A stretch of DNA of 45,826 nt, from positions 1 through 45,826 of the forward strand of contig NZ_FCNV02000021.1 in NCBI RefSeq assembly GCF_001544615.1, written 5' to 3'. The first letter of the stretch is position 1; each line of letters opens with the position of its first letter. A program made the translations under genes and the position numbers. Positions 32,282 to 41,873 of this stretch are shown here, piece by piece. The notes under the pieces were generated by a model. The model was not told where the DNA came from and ran no database searches. It was given only the letters and a program-made list of their open reading frames with translations. This DNA comes from Caballeronia concitans. GTDB lineage: Bacteria > Pseudomonadota > Gammaproteobacteria > Burkholderiales > Burkholderiaceae.

Positions 32282-32527
32282 GCAGCGCCGTTTTCCTTCC
32301 TTCGCTGTCTTCGTGGCCTCCGATGACCCGCACGGAAGCCGTCGTCCCGCACAGACCAAGGACCGCCGGCGGCACTCAGAACTGCATGTGCCGTGACGGT
32401 AGCCGAACCATCCGCTTCAACAGCCCAAAGTTCCGGGCACTGCCGTTCGACTTTGCAATAAAAACGCTCATCGCGACGAGCCTGGCTTTCAGACCGCTGG
32501 GCAAAAAACCTATAAAGGAACAAAGAC
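32282..32527. other. intergenic region
   Basis: No convincing gene. A strong-looking site before ATG 32528 is AAAGGAACAAAGAC (AAGGA, 32515-32519). Confidence 0.35.
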
Positions 32528-33117
32528 ATGGTCAATCCCTCGTTCCACTGGCGGCACTACGCCTCACCAAAGCAACGAAGTCAGGCGCTTTGGGTCCAAT
32601 TTCAGGCATGTTTTGTTGACGCACTCAAGGCGACTGACCCGTGCTCTTTTTCCTGGGCTTGGGAGTCGGCGGCAAACAGGACGAGTTTCTATCAAAACGG
32701 CATTCTCCCAAAGGTCGCGCAGTGCCTTGGTCTTATTGACGTGTACGAGTTGTTTCGCGTCGACTCAACGTTTTGCGTCGGGCAGAGCGCGGCGGAAAAG
32801 GCGACGCTCGTGCCCATCATTCATGTCGAGTCGGAGAACAACACACCAAGCGCAGGGCACGAAGTCAGGAAGCTCTGTGCGCTTACGTCACGCCTGAAGG
32901 TTCTGATTGTGTGCGACGAGTGGTCCTGCGCGTGGTCGCATGGTGGCCATGCATCACGTTATCTCGCCGAGTGGCGCGATCTTGTTCGCAACCACAATCT
33001 GTATCATCCGGACGATTGCGAGGTGGGCGTCATTGTCGCCGAGCGCCGTGACGATGGCACGTCCGCAGAGAAAATCTATTTCTATGCGACTGTTATCACC
33101 GACCCTGTACCGCAGGG
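32528..33117 (+). pseudogene. plasmid gene, 5' part, split by IS66
   Basis: MVNPSFHWRHYASPKQRSQA then a conserved-looking core with IIHVESENNTPSAGHEVRKL and VLIVCDEWSCAWSHGG. The frame runs to CCG-CAG-GG at the IS boundary; the G and TAA that follow come from the IS. The 3' end lies at 16680-16796. Removing one 8-bp copy joins them into a 232-residue protein. The VESENN and KLCALTS..VLIVCDEW pattern could be nuclease-like, but no catalytic motif is certain. Confidence 0.8.
33110..33117. repeat. 8-bp repeat CCGCAGGG, inner right
   Basis: Directly left of IS66 copy 2; the partner is at 16680-16687. Confidence 0.88.
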
Positions 33118-33185
33118 GTAAGCGCGTCTTCATTACCGTGTAGATTTCGTCGTTGAGTTTGGCTACTTTGGTGCCCACCAAATGA

Positions 33186-33587
33186 ATGGTGGACGCAACA
33201 GTGGACAGCTCTCCTCAATCCAAACGGCCGAAGCGGCCCAATTTTTCTGTCGAGTTCAAGCGGCAGATCGTCGAGGCGACGCTCAAGCCGGGTGCGTCGG
33301 CCGCGCTCATCGCTCGCGAGCACGACATCAACGCCAATCTGCTGTTCAAATGGCGTCGTCATTATCTTGCCGGCGATTTCGGCATGCCCGACGTCACGCT
33401 GCCAGAGGCGCCTGTGCTCAACTGGCTACCAGTGGCAGTGGCTGAGTCTTCACCGGAAGTACCGGCGTGCCCAGCGTCGGACAGCGCGAGCATGTACGAG
33501 GTCGAATGTGGCGACGTCCGTCTACGCCTGAGCGCGGATACGCCCATCGCAACCCTGATCAAGATCATGCGGGGCCTTGCCCGATGA
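33186..33587 (+). CDS. tnpA: IS66 accessory protein TnpA
   Basis: 133 residues, the same sequence as the copy at 14245, with an OrfA-type helix-turn-helix. ATGA overlap with the next gene. Confidence 0.9.
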   Translation: MVDATVDSSPQSKRPKRPNFSVEFKRQIVEATLKPGASAALIAREHDINANLLFKWRRHYLAGDFGMPDVTLPEAPVLNWLPVAVAESSPEVPACPASDSASMYEVECGDVRLRLSADTPIATLIKIMRGLAR

Positions 33588-33955
33588 GCCTGCTGATGCT
33601 GCCGTCCGCCGTTGGCCTGCCGTCCGGGTCCCGCGTTTGGCTGGCCGCGGGAGTCACCGACATGCGGGCCGGGTTCAACAGTCTCGCCGCCAAGGTGCAG
33701 ACCGTGCTCGAACGGGATCCGTTCTGCGGGCACATCTTCGTGTTTCGCGGCAAACGCGGCGACCTGCTCAAAGTGCTGTGGTGGAGCGGCGATGGCATGT
33801 GCCTGCTGATGAAGCGACTCGAGAAGGGGCGCTTCGTATGGCCGCAGGCCGACGGTGGCGTTATTTGCCTGAGCCCGGCGCAACTGTCGATGCTGCTGGA
33901 AGGCATCGACTGGCGGCAACCGACGAGAACGGCACGACCGACCTCGGCGTTGTAA
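33584..33955 (+). CDS. tnpB: IS66 TnpB (Orf2-type)
   Basis: 123 residues, the same as the copy at 14643, with [17 protein letters not shown] and [16 protein letters not shown]. Confidence 0.92.
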   Translation: MSLLMLPSAVGLPSGSRVWLAAGVTDMRAGFNSLAAKVQTVLERDPFCGHIFVFRGKRGDLLKVLWWSGDGMCLLMKRLEKGRFVWPQADGGVICLSPAQLSMLLEGIDWRQPTRTARPTSAL

Positions 33956-33984
33956 ACGTCGTTGCGGGCGCGTAAACTGCCTGC

Positions 33985-35577
33985 ATGACGCGCGCGAGCC
34001 CACTTCCCGACGATGTCGAAACGCTGAAGGCCATGCTGCTCAGCCAGGAAGCGACGCTGCGCGAGCGCGACGCACAAGTGCTCAAACTGCAGGAAACTGT
34101 CGACTCGCAACAAGCTGCGTTGGCTTCACGCATCGCCGAAGTCGAACACCTCAAGCTGCTCATTGCCAAGCTGCGCCGCATGCAGTTCGGCCGCAAGTCG
34201 GAGAAACTGGACCATCAGATCGAGCAACTCGAACTGCGCCTCGAAGAACTTGAGGCCGACGAAGGCGCGACGCCGGTCGAAATCCCTAGGACGCCGCGCG
34301 CGGCCGTGGAACAAGCGCCGCGCAAGCCACTGCCTGAACATCTGCCGCGCGAGCTCCGGACGCACTTGCCCGAATCTGCCGGGAAGTGCTCCGATTGCGG
34401 TGGCGAGATGAAGCTGCTGGGCGAAGATGTTGCCGAACAACTCGAGTACGTACCGGCAAGCTTCCGGGTTATCCGTCATGTGCGCCCGAAGTTTGCGTGC
34501 GTGTGTTGCGACAACATCTCACAGGCCCCCGCACCCAGTCGTCCTATCGAACGCGGTCTCGCCGGCCCAGGGCTGCTGGCACACGTGCTGGTCTCGAAGT
34601 TCGCAGACCATGTGCCGCTTTACCGGCAGTCGGTGATGTACGCGCGAGAAGGCGTCGAGCTTGATCGCTCGCTGCTTGCGAAGTGGGTCGGTCACGCTTC
34701 GACGCTGCTGCAGCCGCTCGTTGAAACGCTGCGTCGACACGTGATGTCGGCGACGAAACTCCACGCCGACGACACGCCGGTTCCAGTGCTGGCACCGGGT
34801 AACGGCAAGACGAAGACCGGTCGCTTGTGGGTGTACGTGCGCGATGATCGTACATCGGCCGATATGACGCCGCCCGCGGTGTGGTTCGCCTATACGCCAG
34901 ATCGCAAGGGTATCCATCCGCGACAGCATCTCAAGTCATTCGACGGCACGCTGCAAGCCGATGCATACGGCGGCTACCAGGCCATCTACGAAACCGGGCG
35001 CGTCACAGAGGCGGCCTGTTGGGCGCACGCTCGACGTCAGTTCTATGAACTGCACGCAGCGCGCCCGAATGCGTTGAACACCGAGGCGCTTGCGCGTATC
35101 GGCGCACTATACAGGATTGAGGAAACGATCAGGGGCAAGCCGCCCGACCAGCGCCGTGCGCATCGCCAGGAGCATGCGCGACCGCTACTCGATCAATTCC
35201 ACGCGTGGCTCACAACGACGCTGGAGACGCTCTCGCGCAAATCGGATACGAGCCGGGCGATCCTCTATGCGCTGAACCGGTGGGAAGCGCTCACACGCTA
35301 TTGCGATGACGGCCAGCTCGAAATCGATAACCTGCCAGTCGAGCGCGCGCTACGCGGGGTGGCCATCGGTCGACGCAACTATCTGTTCGCTGGAGCAGAC
35401 TCCGGCGGCGAACGTGCCGCCGCGATCTACAGCCTCATTGGCACCGCAAAACTCAACGGCATCGATCCAGAGGCGTATCTGCGCTTCGTGCTCGCGCGCA
35501 TCGCGGGGCATGCGATCAACCGCATCGATGAACTCACACCGTGGGTCGTCGCCGATCAGATCCGCACCGCGCTCTAA
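33985..35577 (+). CDS. tnpC: IS66 DDE transposase TnpC
   Basis: 530 residues, the same as the copy at 15044, with intact coiled coil, zinc motif, DDE core and C-terminal domain. Both transposases are predicted functional, so further mobility is possible. Confidence 0.93.
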   Translation: MTRASPLPDDVETLKAMLLSQEATLRERDAQVLKLQETVDSQQAALASRIAEVEHLKLLIAKLRRMQFGRKSEKLDHQIEQLELRLEELEADEGATPVEIPRTPRAAVEQAPRKPLPEHLPRELRTHLPESAGKCSDCGGEMKLLGEDVAEQLEYVPASFRVIRHVRPKFACVCCDNISQAPAPSRPIERGLAGPGLLAHVLVSKFADHVPLYRQSVMYAREGVELDRSLLAKWVGHASTLLQPLVETLRRHVMSATKLHADDTPVPVLAPGNGKTKTGRLWVYVRDDRTSADMTPPAVWFAYTPDRKGIHPRQHLKSFDGTLQADAYGGYQAIYETGRVTEAACWAHARRQFYELHAARPNALNTEALARIGALYRIEETIRGKPPDQRRAHRQEHARPLLDQFHAWLTTTLETLSRKSDTSRAILYALNRWEALTRYCDDGQLEIDNLPVERALRGVAIGRRNYLFAGADSGGERAAAIYSLIGTAKLNGIDPEAYLRFVLARIAGHAINRIDELTPWVVADQIRTAL

Positions 35578-35620
35578 AGATCTCAGTCTCCAGTCAAGAC
35601 GTCGCTGGAGCCACGCTTAC

Positions 35621-35628
35621 GCTTTTCT
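35621..35628. repeat. 8-bp target repeat GCTTTTCT, outer right
   Basis: Directly right of IS66 copy 2; the partner is at 14169-14176. Confidence 0.9.
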
Positions 35629-35666
35629 GATAGTTCTTTGTTTTGCTCATCGATAGTTTTCAGCAC
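35621..35666 (-). pseudogene. 5' stub of the split membrane-protein gene
   Basis: From GTG 35666, preceded by AAGGAGG (35679-35673) 6 nt upstream, the stub encodes MLKTIDEQNKELSEK (first residue from GTG). It continues in frame at 14168 as LLAEEFKQMHEH. The ribosome site is strong, so the original gene was probably expressed. The stub is now without its body. Confidence 0.85.
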
Positions 35667-35679
35667 GCGTAGCCTCCTT

Positions 35680-36371
35680 ATTATGCTCATCAATGCTACG
35701 GCGAGTCGACCTGATGTCCGGAATTGGCCGGGTCGAGGCGGTGCGGCCCGCGATGTGCTCGCTGAATAGCGGTCATTGTACGAGGGCCGATAAGGTCTGG
35801 TCCAACTGAACTGGACGACGACTTCGACCATCCCTTCACGGCCCGCTTGCGGTAGCGCCGGCGGCGATCGGCTTTGCGGACAACGGTCATTGAGCCAAGG
35901 CGGACGGGCCCCCCGATTGCCGACTGGATGACCACCTGGACCGTCCGTTCACGGGCGCGTGCGGCCCGATTGTTCGTCCCTAGCCGACCCGAAGCTAACT
36001 CTCAGCTGAATTCTGCGAACGACTCTACCCCTTCCAAAGCGGCCATTCTTGGTCGTTTGACAAACCGTATGTCGGCTGACGCCGAAAAGTGAACGAATCA
36101 ATTATTTCTCGGCGCGCCATATCTAAAGGGGCACGATACCTTCTTCATCGAATTGTCTCGCTAAGTGATTGATTTTCGCCGGGGCGACTTCGGTCTCGGT
36201 GAAGAGTCTGTAGATGACGGTCAGCGGCGCATTCAAACTTTATACACGAAAGTTGGCCGCCTCTTACCGACGGACGTGGCCAGAATTTTTCCTTCCTTGA
36301 CCGTTAAATTGAGAATTGCCTGTGTGGCGAGGCGCGTCACCTCAGTCGGCTCGGTTGGTGTCAGCGTGCAT
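35680..36371. other. degraded repeat-rich intergenic region
   Basis: GC-rich short dyads with recurring TGACCGCT / CGGTCATT-type and CGGCCC-type motifs. These resemble the decayed intergenic elements often seen in Burkholderiales. Open frames here (for example 35874-36092 plus) lack ribosome sites and family features. Confidence 0.4.
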
Positions 36372-36809
36372 CTATGAGTTACCTAGCGAATTGATATCCT
36401 TTCGGAGTTGACATAGTACGTCGGGTGCTTGCTTGCCTTGATTGCGCAAGTCCTCAATAACGACTCCAACAATCGAACTGATATCTTCGGGACCGATGAT
36501 TCCAGCGACGTCTGGTTGTGCGTCCGCCTGCCCAGTAGTTTTGTATGAGCCGGCCTGCGGAGGTGATGGTGTCGCGAGCCCAGCAAATGCCAATGCAACG
36601 ATCTTTTTCATCGCCGATTGCGAAACCATGTTCGCGCCTTGCGGTATAGAGGTTGAAGCAATACGCGCCACGCAGAAGGGCACGAAACGCTTGTCTGTAG
36701 AGTCAATCGGCTCGAAGCAGGCGATCAACGATCTAGGTGCGGCAGAGCCAATCGAGCAAATGATACAGAGGCTAAATATCAACGATGCTTGATAGCGATT
36801 TTTGGGCAT
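36372..36809 (-). CDS. exported hypothetical protein, 145 aa
   Basis: MPKNRYQASLIFSLCIICSI and a GSAAP cleavage region form a signal peptide. The mature part includes FEPIDSTDKRFVPFCVAR and a helical C-terminus with EDISSIVGVVIEDLRNQGKQ. GAGGTG 6 nt before ATG 36809. Last gene of a four-gene exported-protein operon. Unknown function. Confidence 0.6.
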   Translation of the reverse strand: MPKNRYQASLIFSLCIICSIGSAAPRSLIACFEPIDSTDKRFVPFCVARIASTSIPQGANMVSQSAMKKIVALAFAGLATPSPPQAGSYKTTGQADAQPDVAGIIGPEDISSIVGVVIEDLRNQGKQAPDVLCQLRKDINSLGNS

Positions 36810-36829
36810 ATTTTCACCTCGTGTTGAGT

Positions 36830-37597
36830 TTAGTGACCGGCAGCCGCCGCTGGAAGCGGCGGAGGGAATATGGCTACCAAGACCCAGTCGGTGGGAAAAA
36901 ACTGTGTAACCGTGACGTTGCCACTGCCGCTCAGGAAGGGGCGAAAAACGTGCGGATCCGGCACAGATATGTCGCCGCTTACCACGGTCGAAGGGTTCAA
37001 GGTTATCGGCCGCGAGGTACTGTCCGTTAGAGCGTCCCGCGCATTCTGCTCACTGACAGTGCTGCCCTTGGCGCTGACCATACGCCAGTTCCATGTTCCT
37101 ATTTCATCAATGGATAACTGCGGGTACTGTTGAGCAACTGCTTGGCGAAGGTCCGCAACGCAGCTGTCTGAACTAGCTCGAGCGCAAACCGTCACGATCG
37201 CGTTGGACTGCGGCTCTATATGTAATGTCACATCAGGCGTCGTTGGTGAAGGAAGTGACGTTGAAACGACTGTGCAAACGTCCAAGCTCAGCGTTTTGAG
37301 CAATTTTCCACCTTCGTCTTTACCTTCGAGCTTCGTGTATCCGCCAAGAAAAGGCGTCCCACTGGCTCGCGCGTTCGCCGAGATCAAAGTGGAATCGAGC
37401 TTTCGAAGCGCTTGTTGTAGTGTGGCAGCGTACTTATCGAGCGAATCTGCGTCACTACTTCTAATCTGCGTCTGCGCACACCAAGTGTTCCTTGGCGGAA
37501 TCGAAACGCTTACGACAGAGATATTCGGTTGCGCAAACGATATCACCATCCAAGATGCGAAAATGATCATGAAGAGAAGCTTTTTCCAAGTATCCAT
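36830..37597 (-). CDS. exported hypothetical protein, 255 aa
   Basis: The signal peptide MDTWKKLLFMIIFASWMVIS with FAQ cleavage supports ATG 37597, although the frame opens at a GTG 37639. The mature protein has about five cysteines (NTWCAQ, LDVCTVV, VTVCARASSDSCVADL), likely disulfides. The C-terminus is hydrophobic with FFPTDWVLVAIFPPPLP. No family recognised. It lies 20 bp upstream of the 36372 gene. Confidence 0.6.
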   Translation of the reverse strand: MDTWKKLLFMIIFASWMVISFAQPNISVVSVSIPPRNTWCAQTQIRSSDADSLDKYAATLQQALRKLDSTLISANARASGTPFLGGYTKLEGKDEGGKLLKTLSLDVCTVVSTSLPSPTTPDVTLHIEPQSNAIVTVCARASSDSCVADLRQAVAQQYPQLSIDEIGTWNWRMVSAKGSTVSEQNARDALTDSTSRPITLNPSTVVSGDISVPDPHVFRPFLSGSGNVTVTQFFPTDWVLVAIFPPPLPAAAAGH

Positions 37598-37654
37598 CGA
37601 TCGCAGTTTCGTTGTATGGGATAGTAGGCGTATGTCCACGAGCCCACCGATCTG

Positions 37655-40600
37655 TCAGTGTTTCTTACCCAATATCTGGCACGCTAAAGTACCTAAGACG
37701 GGGTCGTTGAACACGAAGCCAGCAATACCGGCTGCGGATGTTCCAATTGCTGTCAATAGTGCTGACTCGTAAGATAGTAACGTCGCGCGGATCGTGCCGT
37801 TAACAATATCCTTTGCAATTTGAGGGAGGGTGTTGTTGAAAACGAATTGCGGCGTAATTCCCATAGCTATTCCCTGCGGTGTCACTTGCATCGGTGGAAC
37901 AAGACAAACGAGATTTTCGCTTTTATCCATTTTCAGATAGGCGCTAGTGGCTGCGGCGCCTCCCGCCATGGCGCCGAAGTCAAACTGGAGTCTATAGGAA
38001 AACTTAATAGCTGGAATGATGGTGTACCACTCGCAGGTGCGGCCCGGGTTACTCCAAGTAGGACACCAGCCAGTCATAGAGATCTTTTTCTCTTCGGAAA
38101 CTATGATGTCTTTACTCGAACCTGGGCAGCCGGTCGCTTTGTTACTGGTGAAGGCATATCCAACCGCTGCTAATGCTCCTGAGACGCCAAAGTCACCTTT
38201 ATCGACGGAGATTGCGAGATCGCCAACGGTTCCGCCAGTCGCAAATCGGCCGTCAAGGGTTGTTCTCGGTTTGGAGCCATCTTCACACCCGAATGCAAAT
38301 TCATAAGGGGTCGAATAGGTTCCGCTGAACGCCCCGATTCGAACCTTACCCGCCCCATCTAGTCTGTCCGAGCGTCCTGATACTTTTAGCACGAGGTTAC
38401 TCACAGTGGGGGGCACATCGAGAGCCATGTTTGGTGAGAACTCCGATTCCTTGAGTCTTCCGCTCGCGTGAACCTCAAGGTTTGTGAAGTACTGGCGGGC
38501 TACCGAAACCGGCCTGCAGTTTTCGTCGCATTTCGCGGTTCCATCGTCGTTCTTATCGCGTTCATTCTTAGATGCGACAACATCAACGCTAACGCTGATA
38601 CCCGCACTATCGAGAACTAATGTCTCACCCAAGGTTAGCATTGCGTCAGTGAGAGAAAGGCGTAGACCGGAAGCATCGATCTCATCGATAAACATACTCG
38701 CCGAACTCAAACGAGGGATAGCATCGATCTTTTCGATCTGAAACGCGCCTTCTGGCCTTCCTGAAAAGGCCGTTTCAGATGGACTTTGGCGAGGACGCTC
38801 AAACCGCGAACCACTGATGCTAAGTCCTTGTGCGACTATCGAGTTCGTTTTGCTCAGAGCGTCGATGTCTATTTCTAGGTTCTTGAGCTCGACATTCGGT
38901 TCGGTAACGATTGTTCCCCCGATGTCTATACTAGACCCTGCTACGTCGATAAATTTGAACCCAGCTTTGGCTTTTAGTATCGCCTTCGTTAGTACCAACG
39001 AGGGAGAAGCAATTGGCATCGCGAATAGTGCCTTTCCGTCTAAATCTAGATCAAGGTTTGCGCGCCGCTCGGTTCCACCTTTGCCAATACGAAGTATAGG
39101 CTGACCAAGAGTTAAGACATCCGTGCTAAGTATGAAGTGTCCCACACTTAAGTCTTCGCTTATACGCACTGCAACAGGATTAGATAATTCGACATTTAGA
39201 TTCGCTAGCGTAGGCTTTGTGCCCGCAAGCCACGGCTCAGTGGAGATGCTGTTTTGCATGGCCACGTCGAATTGATTGGGAGCGATTTCGAGCCTTGCCG
39301 CATCGGGGGCGGTTATCGGAATAGCCACCTCCGCTTTCAAACGAAGTCGCTGGAGCTTCGCTGTAACAAGTACTTTCTGATCGTAATCGCTCAGTTCTAT
39401 GCTACCGCCACCCGCGGGCACGTTCAAATCAATGGGCAGTCTCAGTTCTTGAGCATTGGGCGCTCGGCCAAACAGGAGCTTAACAGGACTTGCAATGCCT
39501 ACTCCCCTCCATCCGAAAGAGGCGGCCTGCAGCCATCCGTTGACGGCTGGCGCATTCGTTGTTCCCTTCAATTGAACGTTGATACGCTGTACAGAGTCTT
39601 GCGCAAAGCGAAGCGGTAGACCCGAGACCTTAGGCTTTATCCAATCAACAATCCCATCGAGTGTATCTTTCGATAAAGTGTTGAAAGTAGCCGACATAGG
39701 CCCCTCTACAATATCGGAGTTCCCTTCCTTGGGAGACAAACCAACGTCGGCGCCACTGAGCTTTATATTGGTGGCAGCGAGGGATTCGATGGCGAATGCG
39801 GTAGTACTTTGGGACGTTGATCCATTAAGTGAAGTCGCGACCAGTGAAATTTGTTTACCTTGAGCGCTCAAGCCGCCGGCGGTCGTTGAGAAGTTGGCAG
39901 CAGAACCACTTACATCATTCACAGACGTGATCAGTTTCCCATGGTCTGCTGTTAGACTAGCGCCATGCGTCGAGAGTTTCGGCTTTCCGAACCTCATGGG
40001 ACCTACATCCAGTTCGTCGCCATCGATCGTCACGGGCATCATCGCATACTTTCCCTGCCATATCGTCGCGGCCCCCGTTGCGATGTCCAATCTAATCTGC
40101 AGATTGTCGTTTGCAGGATCTTTCAATCTAAGGTCCGACGTCGCCTTCGCCTGCCCGGGAAATGCTAGTTGCACACCGGTGATTGCTCGGGGAAAGTAAC
40201 CGTGGATCTCGACTTCGCCTTCGACGGAACTGGGTTGGACAAGCCACTCGCGCGTGCTCTCGATGTATAACCTTGACTTTGCGAGATCAAGTTTTCCTCC
40301 GCCGACAGGAAGCAATCCGGTCGAGACGTAACCGAGCGTTAGATCGAGTTTTCCTTCGCCGCTTGGAATCCACAACGAGTTGCTTAGACCACGACCTATG
40401 CGACCGTCAAGAGTCAGGTGTTCGATCCTTCCCGCGATGAGCACGCTAATTCCCTGCGCTTTTGCTAGCGCAAGTTGTCGATCACAGCTTGGCGTCGGCC
40501 GAGGGTCATCAACAGGTTTGGAGAAAATCACGAATCGAGCGTTGGGCTCGGTCCCTGGCCCTGGGTATTGATATTTCACTCGGACCCAGTCAATACTGCC

Positions 40601-40762
40601 CTTGGTCGATACGTCTCCTTGGAACTGTCTCCCGCTTACTCCGCTGAAGCACAGTTGACCCACGCTCGCGTCTGTCGCAAGAGCCGGCGCGCTCAGCGTT
40701 AGCGCGGTGACAAAGGAGACAATCCCGAGAACGGAATGCTTCAATACTTGGCGTAATTTCAT
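37655..40762 (-). CDS. large exported beta-rich protein, about 1035 aa
   Basis: From ATG 40762 (ATGA overlap with the upstream gene; the frame opens at 40852) the signal peptide is MKLRQVLKHSVLGIVSFVTA with APALA cleavage. The mature protein is built of long beta-prone stretches with repeated V-x-L/I alternation (INVQLKGT, NLNVELSNPVAVRISEDLSV). This layout resembles AsmA/TamB-type periplasmic proteins, but no such domain was confirmed. A calcium-loop-like DKNDDGTAKCDENC lies near residue 760. C-terminal Cys residues occur in GWCPTW and CEWYT. Unknown function. Confidence 0.6.
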   Translation of the reverse strand: MKLRQVLKHSVLGIVSFVTALTLSAPALATDASVGQLCFSGVSGRQFQGDVSTKGSIDWVRVKYQYPGPGTEPNARFVIFSKPVDDPRPTPSCDRQLALAKAQGISVLIAGRIEHLTLDGRIGRGLSNSLWIPSGEGKLDLTLGYVSTGLLPVGGGKLDLAKSRLYIESTREWLVQPSSVEGEVEIHGYFPRAITGVQLAFPGQAKATSDLRLKDPANDNLQIRLDIATGAATIWQGKYAMMPVTIDGDELDVGPMRFGKPKLSTHGASLTADHGKLITSVNDVSGSAANFSTTAGGLSAQGKQISLVATSLNGSTSQSTTAFAIESLAATNIKLSGADVGLSPKEGNSDIVEGPMSATFNTLSKDTLDGIVDWIKPKVSGLPLRFAQDSVQRINVQLKGTTNAPAVNGWLQAASFGWRGVGIASPVKLLFGRAPNAQELRLPIDLNVPAGGGSIELSDYDQKVLVTAKLQRLRLKAEVAIPITAPDAARLEIAPNQFDVAMQNSISTEPWLAGTKPTLANLNVELSNPVAVRISEDLSVGHFILSTDVLTLGQPILRIGKGGTERRANLDLDLDGKALFAMPIASPSLVLTKAILKAKAGFKFIDVAGSSIDIGGTIVTEPNVELKNLEIDIDALSKTNSIVAQGLSISGSRFERPRQSPSETAFSGRPEGAFQIEKIDAIPRLSSASMFIDEIDASGLRLSLTDAMLTLGETLVLDSAGISVSVDVVASKNERDKNDDGTAKCDENCRPVSVARQYFTNLEVHASGRLKESEFSPNMALDVPPTVSNLVLKVSGRSDRLDGAGKVRIGAFSGTYSTPYEFAFGCEDGSKPRTTLDGRFATGGTVGDLAISVDKGDFGVSGALAAVGYAFTSNKATGCPGSSKDIIVSEEKKISMTGWCPTWSNPGRTCEWYTIIPAIKFSYRLQFDFGAMAGGAAATSAYLKMDKSENLVCLVPPMQVTPQGIAMGITPQFVFNNTLPQIAKDIVNGTIRATLLSYESALLTAIGTSAAGIAGFVFNDPVLGTLACQILGKKH

Positions 40763-41856
40763 GGGCGCGCCAGAAGGTTGGCCATGAAAATGCAATCCCA
40801 AACCATGCTCTTTTTTTCTGCGCCCGTGCCGTCGGCGCGCTCCCAAGTCCACTGCACCTTATCTTTCGGTACGCTCAGTGCGCTGTCGGGACAAAATTGC
40901 AAGACCCCTTGCGCGACAGTGTTCTTCGGTTCGCCCGCCAGGTATGCGAAGAATGGGTTTTTCGGCTGGCGGCGATGGAGGATGGCAGCTGCGCGGTCGA
41001 GAATCGGAGAGGTGTCGTCGCTGGCGCCGAAACTACGCCACAAGAGAATTTCGACCGCTACTAGATGTAGCGGATAGTCGGTGTCGTTCGTATTCGCGTC
41101 CGCGAAGGTAATCGGGATAGCCGCTTCGACAAAAGCGTCAAATAACTGCCCCATGGCTCCGCCTGGGCCCTGCGGTAACGGAAGATTCAGCCGGTGCAAA
41201 ACAGTTGCCAATGTGGCGATGTCGCCAGGGCGCAATCCGCAACCATGCTCATTGTCGTCCCTGCAAAAGCGCGGCCATCCTCGCAGACAAAGAGGCTCGT
41301 TCCCAATGATGCATGCTGCATTGGCTTCGATCCACGTTGTCCAAGCGGAAAGCCGATCTAGATACTTCTGTTCGGAGCGATGGTTGACGACACTAAGCAG
41401 CACTCCAAGGTTCTGGTCGTTGGAGAAGGAGTTCGAAGGGTGCAGTTCCGGGTTGAGCGCGAGACGGGGTGAACGAAACCATTCGCCGCGGCGCGGTAAA
41501 GCCGCCTCGCGAGACTGAGCGTTCTGCACGGCGTCACAAGCCACGTTTTCGCCCGAATAGCAAAGCAGACCGTTGAAAATCACTGCGTCGCCGTCATCGC
41601 AATTTCCATTGGCGTCAACCTTTGATGGGAACGCTTTTCCCTGCCCATCGGTACACCATGGGGCAGCGGGACGCCAAACTTGCGCTGAGAGCTGCGCTAC
41701 CGTGGCGACTGGATCCGCGTGCACCGGGTCGATGAGCAGATAAGCGAAAAGGGCGAGCAAGATCCGCAAGCGACCGTCGAAGAAACTGTGTCGCTTCATG
41801 GCTTTGAAATCCCGTCTGCAGGAAATAGCAAGGGGTGCGCAGTAAGCCGGTTGCAT
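40759..41856 (-). CDS. exported hypothetical protein, about 365 aa
   Basis: A strong AAGGAGG (41873-41867) supports ATG 41856; ATG 41799 would give the compact signal peptide MKRHSFFDGRLRILLALFAY. The mature part has WCTDGQGK...DANGNCDDGDAVIFNG (a calcium-loop-like Asp/Gly/Asn motif), CYSGENVACDAVQ, EWFRSPRL, FCRDDNEHGCGL and a long helical C-terminal region. Cysteine-rich and probably periplasmic. First gene of the exported-protein operon. Not recognised as a family. Confidence 0.6.
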   Translation of the reverse strand: MQPAYCAPLAISCRRDFKAMKRHSFFDGRLRILLALFAYLLIDPVHADPVATVAQLSAQVWRPAAPWCTDGQGKAFPSKVDANGNCDDGDAVIFNGLLCYSGENVACDAVQNAQSREAALPRRGEWFRSPRLALNPELHPSNSFSNDQNLGVLLSVVNHRSEQKYLDRLSAWTTWIEANAACIIGNEPLCLRGWPRFCRDDNEHGCGLRPGDIATLATVLHRLNLPLPQGPGGAMGQLFDAFVEAAIPITFADANTNDTDYPLHLVAVEILLWRSFGASDDTSPILDRAAAILHRRQPKNPFFAYLAGEPKNTVAQGVLQFCPDSALSVPKDKVQWTWERADGTGAEKKSMVWDCIFMANLLARP

Positions 41857-41873
41857 GAGGTGCATCCTCCTTC

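Larger units (their letters stand above)
16680..33117. mobile_element. integrated small plasmid (cointegrate segment)
   Basis: 16438 bp between the two IS66 copies. It starts and ends with the same 8 bp, CCGCAGGG, which would be the target duplication of an IS66 already sitting in a circular plasmid. One gene is split across its two ends and becomes continuous on circularisation. It carries a Rep_3 initiator with iterons, parA with a ribbon-helix-helix partner, a primase-helicase and two serine resolvases, but no relaxase was recognised. With one IS copy the ancestral circle would be 18941 bp. A composite transposon would not explain the inner repeats or the split gene. Confidence 0.88.
33118..35620 (+). 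mobile_element. IS66-family insertion sequence, copy 2
   Basis: 2503 bp, GTAAGCG at each end (right end inverted). No difference from copy 1 was found in the translated frames. Left flank CCGCAGGG, right flank GCTTTTCT. Confidence 0.93.

Noticed and set aside
14177-35620. Simple composite transposon of two IS66 copies
   Set aside because: It explains the outer GCTTTTCT pair but not the inner CCGCAGGG pair or the gene split across the segment's ends.
35680-36371. 72-79-residue ORFs in the repeat-rich region
   Set aside because: No ribosome sites and low-complexity composition; the region looks decayed.
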